9,499 nt of DNA from an uncultured Bacilli bacterium (GTDB lineage: Bacteria; Bacillota_I; Bacilli_A; RF39; UBA660). Below, piece by piece: positions 1 to 5,941 of this stretch. Both the position numbers and the translations under genes were made by a program. The notes beneath the pieces were generated by a model. That model searched no databases. It was not told the origin of the DNA and worked only from the letters and a program-made list of their open reading frames with translations. The DNA is taken from positions 1-9,499 of the forward strand of contig CAKOTU010000024.1 in assembly GCA_934120265.1 (NCBI GenBank). Direction: 5' to 3'. Positions within the stretch are counted from its first letter, which is position 1. Each line of letters opens with the position of its first letter.

Positions 1-419
<419 letters not shown>

Positions 420-478
420 AAAATAATTTTTATTGAATTGATTTAAATTTTCCTGACTAATTTTGAAATTGACATTTT

Positions 479-497
479 GCTCAGTTTTCAAAGATCA
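479..497 (-). promoter_or_regulatory. rRNA leader element (boxA / processing type)
   Basis: On the minus strand this reads TGATCTTTGAAAACTGAGC, about 60 nt before the mature 16S. The CTTTGAAAACT core is typical of rRNA leaders in Firmicutes, where it is linked to Nus-factor antitermination and to the pre-16S processing stem. I cannot tell from this window which role it has, because the 3' flank of the 16S that would pair with it is not included. Confidence 0.65.
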
Positions 498-513
498 TTC
501 ATACTCTTTTTGC

Positions 514-640
514 AAGAGCACTAATAATATATCAAATACTCATTCGTAAGTCAATACTTTTTTTGAAAAAATTTAATTTTTTTTATTTTTTTCAATTTTT
601 TAAAGCCTTTCTCTCGAAGAGCACTATTAATATATCAAAT
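514..640 (-). repeat. Duplicated promoter core, two 24-nt copies
   Basis: Copies at 514-537 and 617-640 differ at a single base. Each covers the end of the spacer, the -10 box, the start region and the first transcribed bases (TAGTGCTCTT). The -35 hexamers are also identical at matching spacing, but the intervening spacer sequence differs. Immediately downstream each copy can form a small hairpin: CTCT-TCG-AGAG for P1, and CTCTT-gcaaa-AAGAG for P2. Confidence 0.85.
526..554 (-). promoter_or_regulatory. rRNA promoter P2
   Basis: A sigma-A type promoter on the minus strand: -35 TTGACT (549-554), 17-nt spacer, -10 TATATT (526-531). Transcription probably starts near 519-522 with a purine (ATTAGTG after the -10). 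An A/T-tract block lies just upstream (555-600), as expected for a strong rRNA promoter. It is nearer the 16S than P1. Confidence 0.85.
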
Positions 641-657
641 GAAGAAAGACAAGTCAA
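629..657 (-). promoter_or_regulatory. rRNA promoter P1
   Basis: The same architecture as P2, 103 nt further upstream: -35 TTGACT (652-657), 17-nt spacer, -10 TATATT (629-634). The start is expected near 622-625 with the sequence AATAGTG. The A/T-tracts at 658-700 resemble an UP element. P1 and P2 form a tandem pair, common for rRNA operons in Firmicutes. Confidence 0.85.
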
Positions 658-728
658 GCAATTTTTTAAAATTTTTTAATTTTTTTTGATATTTGTCGTT
701 TTTTGTCGCTTTCATCATTCAAATTTAT

Positions 729-753
729 AAAAAAGGCATTATTTATGGCCTTT
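729..753 (-). terminator. Intrinsic terminator of the DUF402 gene
   Basis: On the minus strand an AAAGGC/GCCTTT stem (748-753 with 732-737) encloses a 10-nt loop and runs into a T-tract ending at 729. It lies 30 nt past the stop codon of the phosphatase gene and about 75 nt before the -35 of rRNA P1, so it insulates the rRNA operon from upstream readthrough. Confidence 0.8.
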
Positions 754-783
754 CTTTTTCTATATATTATATTCTCTTTTATT

Positions 784-1335
784 TTAAAAATTACTATTTA
801 TTTCAAATTTTTTTATATTATTATAAGTTTTTTCATATTCATAATTACTTTTTTCAGTAAACATAACTTCCTTATTTAAATATCTTTTAATTAAATCATC
901 CATTGCGTTAGTTATAACCAAATCTAGGTCATCCGAATAATTCATTATTTTTTTATGATATTTATATTCCATCTTATCCAAAACTTTATATTCTCCACTA
1001 GGAAAAACTCTTAAATCCAAATCATAATCGATATATTTTATCGTTCCGTCCTCAATTATAAAAGGACTTGCTATATTACAATAATAATATATACCATCTT
1101 TTTTTAATTGAGCTATAATATTAAACCACTCGTTTTTAAAGAAATACATTATGGCAGGTTCCTTAGTTTTCCATACATTACCCTCAGCCTCTGTAACCTT
1201 TGTTTTATTATTACCAAAAACCATATAATCTTTTTTTATATCTAAGAGTACTGCTTCATCCCACGCTCTATGTATTTTTCCATTATGTTTATAACATTGT
1301 ATTTGTAATTTATCGCCTACGCATATTTTTTTCAT
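784..1335 (-). CDS. ygaC: DUF402 nucleoside di-/triphosphate phosphatase (YgaC/Ntdp type)
   Basis: The product is 183 aa and closely matches the Bacillus YgaC / staphylococcal Ntdp family (DUF402, UPF0374), whose members are metal-dependent phosphatases of nucleoside di- and triphosphates. Visible hallmarks are YKHNG..HR (residues 15-23), W-x-T-x-EPAI (55-62), WFN (70-72), YYYCN (83-87) and KYIDYDLD (100-107). The Asp residues of the last motif (103, 105, 107) are the expected metal ligands. It is cytosolic, with no signal or membrane segment. The ATG at 1335 has AGGTGG at 1340-1345. It has its own strong promoter just downstream of the protease stop, with no terminator between, so readthrough from the protease gene is also possible. 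The terminator is at 729-753. Family assignment is firm; the physiological substrate is not known from sequence. Confidence 0.93.
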   Translation of the reverse strand: MKKICVGDKLQIQCYKHNGKIHRAWDEAVLLDIKKDYMVFGNNKTKVTEAEGNVWKTKEPAIMYFFKNEWFNIIAQLKKDGIYYYCNIASPFIIEDGTIKYIDYDLDLRVFPSGEYKVLDKMEYKYHKKIMNYSDDLDLVITNAMDDLIKRYLNKEVMFTEKSNYEYEKTYNNIKKFEINSNF

Positions 1336-1351
1336 ATTACCACCTGGTTTA

Positions 1352-1379
1352 ATTATAATCGTTTTCTTAAAAATGTCAA
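1352..1379 (-). promoter_or_regulatory. Sigma-A promoter of the DUF402 gene
   Basis: A perfect -35 TTGACA (1374-1379), 16-nt spacer and perfect -10 TATAAT (1352-1357) on the minus strand. Six nt after the -10 comes the ribosome-binding site AGGTGG, so the predicted transcript begins almost at the ribosome-binding site and the leader is about 10 nt. Confidence 0.88.
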
Positions 1380-1397
1380 AGATTTTTGTCTTAAATA

Positions 1398-2600
1398 CTA
1401 TTCACTTAGCATTTTTAATGCCTCTTGCAATTGGTTATCATTATCTTCAATTGGATTTTTTAAATATTGCTCACTTAATTCAATATCCCTATCTACGTCT
1501 ACCCCAACACCATCAATACTGTTTCCTTTTGGAGTTAACCATTTATGAGTAGTAATTTTATATTGCGTTCCATCAGGTAAAGTACGTAATTCTTGTGCAG
1601 AACCTTTTCCATAAGTTTTCTTTCCGACACTTTTTGCACCATATTCCTCTTTTAAAGCGGCAGTTAAAATCTCTGATGCAGATGCACTGCTAGAATTTGT
1701 CAATACTATTATAGGATATGTTTTAGTCTCTTTTCCCGTTGAATAATATTCTTTAACACCACTTGAATCTTCCATCTTATATATTATATGGCTAGAATCC
1801 AAAAACAAACTAATTATATTTTCTACGGATGTTAAATGTCCGCCTGTGTTATTTCTTACATCTATAATCAAAGAATTAATTTCTGATTTTTCAAGATTTT
1901 CTAATTTTTCTTTAAACTGACTATATGTATTATCTGCAAAAATAGAAATTTCCAAATAGCCTATATTCTTTCCGTTTTTATTATATGTTTTAGAAGAAAC
2001 AGAGTCAATTATGACATCTTGCTTCTCAACACTTATTTCTTTAACTTCATCGTTTCTTTTAATTAATAGCTTAAAATTATTTTCATTAGATTTAACAATA
2101 TTAACAAATTCTTTTGTCTTCATACCTGTAACTTCTTGGTCATTAATCTTTAAAATATGATCATTAGCCTGTAAACCGGCCTTAGCTGCTGGTGAGTTAG
2201 TAAAAACTTTTGAAACGATAATTTCATTATCACCATTATAGATTTCTATTCCTAGGCCTGTATAATTACCTTTTAATTGAATATTAAAGTTATCCACACT
2301 ATTTTCATCGATATAAACAGTATGTGGATCTCCTAAGGCGTCCAAAATACCAGCTAAAGCAGCATCTAATAATTTTTGTTCATCGTATTCACCATAGTAG
2401 TTATCTATTATATAATTATAATTTTTTACAAAAGTTTCTAAATTTTCATTTAAATTTTCTTCTTTTATTGTTTTGTTATCTTTTAATAAACGATTTGCCA
2501 CAGCAAACCCGGTGATTAAACTTACAAAGGCTGTAATAACTAATAAAACAACAACTTCTTTAATACTAAATTTATCTATATATTTTTTTCTTTCGTTCAT
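1398..2600 (-). CDS. S41 family C-terminal processing peptidase (CtpA/CtpB type)
   Basis: A 400-aa membrane-anchored serine protease acting outside the membrane, which trims C termini of exported or membrane proteins. It has a short basic N-terminus, one transmembrane helix (about 14-36), a helical region, a PDZ domain (about 105-185, with YTGLGIEI and SPAAKAGL) and an S41 catalytic core (about 210-370). The Ser/Lys/Gln triad is intact: S307 in SASASE, K332 and Q336 in GKGSAQ, with the same 25- and 4-residue spacings as in characterised Ctp enzymes. WLTPKG (354-359) is also typical. The C-terminus is short, with no peptidoglycan-binding domain. The ATG at 2600 follows a modest GAGTGAT site and an extended -10. 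The stop is TAG. Whether it is CtpA-like or CtpB-like, and its substrate, cannot be decided here. Confidence 0.95.
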   Translation of the reverse strand: MNERKKYIDKFSIKEVVVLLVITAFVSLITGFAVANRLLKDNKTIKEENLNENLETFVKNYNYIIDNYYGEYDEQKLLDAALAGILDALGDPHTVYIDENSVDNFNIQLKGNYTGLGIEIYNGDNEIIVSKVFTNSPAAKAGLQANDHILKINDQEVTGMKTKEFVNIVKSNENNFKLLIKRNDEVKEISVEKQDVIIDSVSSKTYNKNGKNIGYLEISIFADNTYSQFKEKLENLEKSEINSLIIDVRNNTGGHLTSVENIISLFLDSSHIIYKMEDSSGVKEYYSTGKETKTYPIIVLTNSSSASASEILTAALKEEYGAKSVGKKTYGKGSAQELRTLPDGTQYKITTHKWLTPKGNSIDGVGVDVDRDIELSEQYLKNPIEDNDNQLQEALKMLSE

Positions 2601-2623
2601 ATCATCACTCTATTCTGTTTAAA

Positions 2624-2632
2624 ATTATATCA
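2624..2632 (-). promoter_or_regulatory. Extended -10 promoter of the S41 protease gene
   Basis: The minus strand reads TGATATAAT, an extended -10 (TGn plus TATAAT). The hexamer 17 nt upstream (TATTAA, 2647-2652) is a poor -35, which extended -10 promoters can tolerate. It sits between the terminator of the upstream gene and the protease start, so the protease has its own transcript. Confidence 0.6.
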
Positions 2633-2664
2633 TAAATAATGATATATTAATATATTTATCAAAG

Positions 2665-2698
2665 AAAAAAATCTTATACTTATATAAAGCACAAGATT
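2665..2698 (-). terminator. Intrinsic terminator after the 2706-3218 gene
   Basis: On the minus strand AATCTTGTGC (2689-2698) pairs with GTATAAGATT (2670-2679), ten pairs including two G-U wobbles, with a 9-nt AT loop and a T-tract (2665-2671). It starts 7 nt past the stop of the upstream gene. Because of the wobbles it works better in the minus direction than in the plus. Confidence 0.82.
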
Positions 2699-2705
2699 CA
2701 TTTTC

Positions 2706-3218
2706 TTATTTTATTAATTCTTTTAAATAATTTTCAATAGCTTCTGATCCAATATAAGATTCAGATATACTACCATCACTTACTTTAATAAGTGTTGTAT
2801 CATTAAATTTGTAATTTTGAATACCATTATCAAGAATAGTTTCATCACCTACATAATTTAAATTAAATACTTCGCTTAAATCTACATTATATACCTTTAG
2901 TGCATTTTCCTTACCACTATATATAGATAAGTAAGATTGATATAAATTAGAATTTACATCGTTTTCTTTTTCTACTAAAACTAAATAAGTATTGTCAGGC
3001 CTATTTAAGATTTCACCAACTATTATTTTATCATATTGAATTGCCGCTACTGAATCATCATCACTAAATGCACTGCCTTTAGTTTTCTTACTAACAAACA
3101 CTGTTATAAAGTAAAAAGCAAGTAAAACTACACACACGATAACAACAATTTTAATCAAATTTACTAATTCATTATTTGTTTCAACAGTATTTTTTTTATT
3201 TGTTTTTTTCTTTGTCAT
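2706..3218 (-). CDS. Membrane-anchored protein with cysteine-free thioredoxin-like domain
   Basis: 170 aa. A Lys/Asn/Thr-rich cytosolic N-terminus (1-18), one membrane helix (about 19-43) and an outside domain of about 120 residues. That domain has the strand-helix-strand order of a thioredoxin fold: TYLVLVEKEN (77-86), a helix from about 90, a strand ending in VYNVDLSE (109-116), then TTLIKVSDG and SESYIG (141-157), which resemble the PTLI.f.dG.....G end of thioredoxins. The CxxC position is occupied by a cysteine-free segment near NLYQSY, so it cannot do thiol exchange; a binding or scaffold role is possible. I start it at the ATG at 3218, which has AGGTGAT four nt upstream. An in-frame ATG at 3248 lies within the likely promoter and lacks a ribosome-binding site. 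Gene reality is firm; the fold is inferred from pattern only. Confidence 0.8.
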   Translation of the reverse strand: MTKKKTNKKNTVETNNELVNLIKIVVIVCVVLLAFYFITVFVSKKTKGSAFSDDDSVAAIQYDKIIVGEILNRPDNTYLVLVEKENDVNSNLYQSYLSIYSGKENALKVYNVDLSEVFNLNYVGDETILDNGIQNYKFNDTTLIKVSDGSISESYIGSEAIENYLKELIK

Positions 3219-3236
3219 ATTTATCACCTGATATTT

Positions 3237-3266
3237 ATTATAACACAATTATTATTTTTTTAACAA
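3237..3266 (-). promoter_or_regulatory. Extended -10 promoter of the 2706-3218 gene
   Basis: The minus strand has TTGTTA (3261-3266), an 18-nt spacer and TATAAT (3237-3242) preceded by TG at the extended position. The ribosome-binding site AGGTGAT begins 7 nt after the -10, so the leader would be about 12 nt. No terminator separates this gene from the lipoprotein gene upstream, so both readthrough and this promoter may serve it. Confidence 0.65.
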
Positions 3267-3267
3267 G

Positions 3268-4254
3268 TTATTTTCCTACAGGCATAACACTCATCGATTT
3301 AGCAACAGATAATAATTCTTTTTGAGTTAAAGCAGACGAAGAAATATAATACTCTATCCCATTACTAATCCAACTAATAGCAGAATCAGATACATAACCA
3401 ACAGAATCAGAAATCATCTCTAATTCCCCAGTAGAAATAACATTCAAACCTGTATTTTCTTTTACTGTTTCTTGAACCAAAGTAAATGGCTTATCTCCAG
3501 CGAAGGTCAATATAACTCTTTCTCCATCATTTAAAAATACTTTGTCTTGTTTTGAAAGATATGTATTATCTGGAACATACATTGGGAAAATAATTTCATC
3601 TATACTGCTAACTGTTTCATCTGTTGAAGACGTTTTCATACTATTTTCTAATTTAAAATAATTATCATCAAAGGTTGCATTCAAATCAATATTAGCAAAA
3701 TTCATTCTAATTTTTACTTTTTCATTATTGTCAAGTACTTCTACCTTTGTTATGTTATTGTCTTTATTAACATATATCTTTTGTTTTGTTAATTCTTCAT
3801 TATTTGAATAGTTAACTTTAGTTGTTATAATGTATCCTTCTTCTGTATTTTCTATAGTTTTATCACCATCATCATTTATATCTTTTATTAACAGTTGTAA
3901 TAAATAACTTTGTGAACCATTATATGGCCACTCACTTTGAAATTTAAAACTTTTATTTAATGATGGTGTTAAAACATAAACACCCTCATCATTTCGCAAA
4001 ATAATTTGTTCATGTCCATTTGTTTTATTTTTTAACAATACTTTAAATTGGTTTTCAGCGCGATATGAAACCTCAGCATCATATGTATATGTATCTTCAT
4101 TATTTATAATTTCTAATTCTCCAGTTATATAATAACTTTTACTCTTATTAATTTTATTATTTAGCTCCTTTACTACATCCTTATTTCCTTTCCCACAACC
4201 AGCAAGTAAAAACGCGCTGAAAACTACCAAACACCATAATATAATTTTTTTCAT
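3268..4254 (-). CDS. LolA-like lipoprotein (YdcC/GerS-related) with DUF4367-like C-terminus
   Basis: 328 aa. A lipoprotein signal peptide (MKKIILWCLVV..., lipobox LAGC, modified Cys at residue 20) places it on the outer face of the membrane. Residues about 22-195 resemble the LolA-like fold of Gram-positive lipoproteins such as B. subtilis YdcC and clostridial GerS. The block from about 91 to 119 (VYVLTPSLNKSFKF, then SEWP and SQSYLLQ) is the clearest hallmark. After a Ser/Thr-rich linker (196-212), residues 213-328 look like a DUF4367 domain (MYVPDNTYL, W-ISNGIEYYI, ELLSVAKSM). The chosen start at 4254 has AGAGGTGG at 4259-4266 and begins the signal peptide directly; an in-frame ATG at 4278 would add eight residues and has no comparable site. 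YdcC and GerS are sporulation or germination proteins, but no other spore gene is visible here, so the role is open. Confidence 0.85.
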   Translation of the reverse strand: MKKIILWCLVVFSAFLLAGCGKGNKDVVKELNNKINKSKSYYITGELEIINNEDTYTYDAEVSYRAENQFKVLLKNKTNGHEQIILRNDEGVYVLTPSLNKSFKFQSEWPYNGSQSYLLQLLIKDINDDGDKTIENTEEGYIITTKVNYSNNEELTKQKIYVNKDNNITKVEVLDNNEKVKIRMNFANIDLNATFDDNYFKLENSMKTSSTDETVSSIDEIIFPMYVPDNTYLSKQDKVFLNDGERVILTFAGDKPFTLVQETVKENTGLNVISTGELEMISDSVGYVSDSAISWISNGIEYYISSSALTQKELLSVAKSMSVMPVGK

Positions 4255-4258
4255 CTTT

Positions 4259-4266
4259 CCACCTCT
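4259..4266 (-). promoter_or_regulatory. Ribosome-binding site deciding the lipoprotein start
   Basis: AGAGGTGG on the minus strand, four nt before the ATG at 4254. It lies inside the reading frame opened by the upstream ATG at 4278, so it argues for the shorter product whose first residues are the signal peptide. Confidence 0.8.
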
Positions 4267-4293
4267 TAATTTATTCATTTAATTATATGGATT

Positions 4294-4322
4294 ATTATAT
4301 TTTATTATGAGAATATTTTTAA
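4294..4322 (-). promoter_or_regulatory. Possible promoter of the lipoprotein gene
   Basis: On the minus strand TTAAAA (4317-4322), a 17-nt spacer and TATAAT (4294-4299). A second TATAAT occurs at 4282-4287 without a clear -35. The 91-nt gap between the divergent starts is so AT-rich that such hexamers are easily found by chance. I found no convincing promoter for the plus-strand gene in the same gap. Confidence 0.4.
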
Positions 4323-4369
4323 ATTTTTTGTTCAAAATATGTAATGATTAAATTAGAAAGGAAGATAGA

Positions 4370-4567
4370 ATGGAAACATTACAAAAGACTTGCCTTGTTC
4401 TTACTATAATTGGTGCAATAGTATGGGTAATTGTTGGAATTTTTAACGTTAATATTGTTGAAATGTTATTTGGTGATACTATTATTCCTCGTATCATTTA
4501 TACATTAGTAGGAATTGCTGGTATTATTAATATTGGAATTTTGTTTAACCATATTGAAACAAAATAA
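4370..4567 (+). CDS. DUF378 family small membrane protein
   Basis: The only plus-strand gene in the window. The 65-aa product consists of two hydrophobic helices (about 8-28 and 40-60) and fits the DUF378 family of small two-helix membrane proteins: LVLTIIGAIVW (9-19), then VGIF and, in the second half, IPRIIYTLVGIAGI (39-52). The usual family pattern is L-L-IIGALNWGLVG followed by L-RIIYVLVGLAG. Function is unknown for the family. The ATG at 4370 is preceded by AGAAAGGAAG (4355-4364), a normal ribosome-binding site. It is divergent from the lipoprotein gene and convergent with cdaR; the two 3' ends are 18 nt apart and share one hairpin. Confidence 0.85.
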   Translation: METLQKTCLVLTIIGAIVWVIVGIFNVNIVEMLFGDTIIPRIIYTLVGIAGIINIGILFNHIETK

Positions 4568-4591
4568 AACTTCAAAAATGAAGTTTTATTT
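4562..4591. terminator. Bidirectional terminator spanning two stop codons
   Basis: A perfect inverted repeat of about 13 bp (4562-4574 with 4579-4591), core AAAACTTCA/TGAAGTTTT, with a 4-nt A loop. It has a T-tract in both directions. The stop codon of the plus-strand DUF378 gene (4565-4567) lies in one arm and that of cdaR (4586-4588) in the other. Confidence 0.9.
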
Positions 4592-5941
4592 TTTTACTAT
4601 CCTAATTTTTACTTTCTTAGTCTTAGATTGATATTGAACTTTAACGTCATTACCTTCAACATTAACATCTACTTCGTGTTCACCCTCACCATATCCAGAT
4701 AAATCTAGGTACGCAACTATATCAGTAGATTGAATACCGTTAATAACAGACGCAACACCTTTTACATTAACTGTAACCATAACATCTGAAGCACTTAAAC
4801 CTTGAACAGTATAACCACTTCCTAAATTACGATACTCTATTGCCACATTTTCAATATCTTTATCAGCTACACTATCCAAAGTTACACTAACTGTAATAGT
4901 TGTAACAGATATAGCCTTAACTCCCACAGGATTTTCTAATTGAACCTTATATTCTCTATTTTCTTTTAATTCATTAACATCTATTTCTACAGGTAAATAA
5001 TTTAAAGAATTAAGAACATCAGAATTTCCGTATACAGTTACTTTTGTTTCGCTAGTTTCAATAGAACTAATTGCTTTACCAAATGCAACGTCACCTTTAG
5101 GTATTACCTTAATTGGAATTTCCTTACTTGGTGATGCTATAGTAACTTTTGCATCTATTGTAGCAGGAACTATTTCAACGTCAACAACATTTCCTGATTG
5201 ATCATAAGCTTTAAGTGGAACATCTTTCATTGTAACCTCTCCAATGCTTTGTGATGGTAAATTGTTAACATCCACTAAAGCTTTAACAGCTGCTACTTTT
5301 GCTAATTGATGTTCAGCCCCCTTAACAACAACACTATCCGTTGATACATCAACATTTGCAATAGATAATTTTGAATCTAAAATATCTTGATTTAAAATAT
5401 CTACCGTAAGTGTTTTGGCTTGCGATATTTTTTGATATATCATAACAGTTGCAACAGAAGGGTTTACTTTATAATCTATTGCAGAATTGGCTTGATTATA
5501 TTTTATGTTGACCTTATGTTGTCCTGGTTTTAATCCTGTTAAATCAACAACTACTTCATGTGATGTTGATTGTTTAGCAATATAAAGGTCAGCTTTACTA
5601 CCAATCAAAGTAATATCTACCGTTTCTGGTAATCCTTCTACAACATAGGCTTCAGCGTTATAAAGTGCTGTAACACTTTGACTTTTTAAAACCTCGGCTG
5701 AGCTTTCTGAATAAAATAATATTTTTTGATCAACCATTATAAATAGCCCTAAAGCAAAAATAAGAGATATAAAAAGCAAAGTATTAGTTTTTGAAAGCCA
5801 TACCTCAAACCTTTTACTTGGTTGTCCAAATTTATTAGAAATTAAAGTTATTAATTTTGTAAAAGGAAGAATAATCTTTTTATCAATAAATTTACCAATT
5901 GCTTTAAAGAATTTAGCTATTTTCAGACATATTTTCTTCAT
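4586..5941 (-). CDS. cdaR: CdaR, YbbR-domain regulator of the c-di-AMP synthase
   Basis: 451 aa. CdaR is a membrane-anchored partner of CdaA that modulates c-di-AMP synthesis through domains outside the membrane. After a basic N-terminus and one transmembrane helix (about 54-71) come four YbbR repeats at roughly 85-165, 168-257, 262-344 and 354-446. Each is a beta-rich unit with patterns such as PETVDITLIGSKADL, VDLTGLKPGQHKV or VDVNNLPSQSIGEV. The count equals that of B. subtilis CdaR. The N-terminus before the helix is some 50 residues and looks amphipathic (KIAKFFKAIGKFIDKK), longer than the short N-terminus I recall for B. subtilis CdaR. The start at 5941 is chosen because AGGAGG lies at 5951-5956. 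ATGs at 5974 and 5962 in the same frame have no such site. It overlaps the end of cdaA by 29 nt. glmM, its usual next neighbour, is not downstream. Confidence 0.93.
   Translation of the reverse strand: MKKICLKIAKFFKAIGKFIDKKIILPFTKLITLISNKFGQPSKRFEVWLSKTNTLLFISLIFALGLFIMVDQKILFYSESSAEVLKSQSVTALYNAEAYVVEGLPETVDITLIGSKADLYIAKQSTSHEVVVDLTGLKPGQHKVNIKYNQANSAIDYKVNPSVATVMIYQKISQAKTLTVDILNQDILDSKLSIANVDVSTDSVVVKGAEHQLAKVAAVKALVDVNNLPSQSIGEVTMKDVPLKAYDQSGNVVDVEIVPATIDAKVTIASPSKEIPIKVIPKGDVAFGKAISSIETSETKVTVYGNSDVLNSLNYLPVEIDVNELKENREYKVQLENPVGVKAISVTTITVSVTLDSVADKDIENVAIEYRNLGSGYTVQGLSASDVMVTVNVKGVASVINGIQSTDIVAYLDLSGYGEGEHEVDVNVEGNDVKVQYQSKTKKVKIRIVKK

Larger units (their letters stand above)
420..783 (-). 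other. rRNA operon control region and leader
   Basis: This 364-nt gene-free stretch is fully AT-rich. In minus-strand order it holds the terminator of the upstream DUF402 gene, an A/T-tract region that could act as an UP element (658-720), promoter P1, a second A/T-tract block (555-600), promoter P2, a conserved leader element, and an AT-rich spacer to the mature 16S 5' end. I see no small ORF or tRNA in it. Confidence 0.85.

Noticed and set aside
555..600. T/A-rich runs in the rRNA upstream region as a terminator
   Set aside because: No stem with G/C pairs precedes the runs; an UP-element-like A/T tract upstream of P2 is the simpler reading.
2324..2515. Plus-strand ORF of 63 codons
   Set aside because: It lies wholly inside the S41 protease gene on the other strand and shows no domain; a shadow frame.
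3219..3248. Upstream in-frame start (MCYNKYQVIN) for the 2706-3218 gene
   Set aside because: The stretch overlaps the likely -10 box and the ribosome-binding site AGGTGAT belongs to the inner ATG at 3218.
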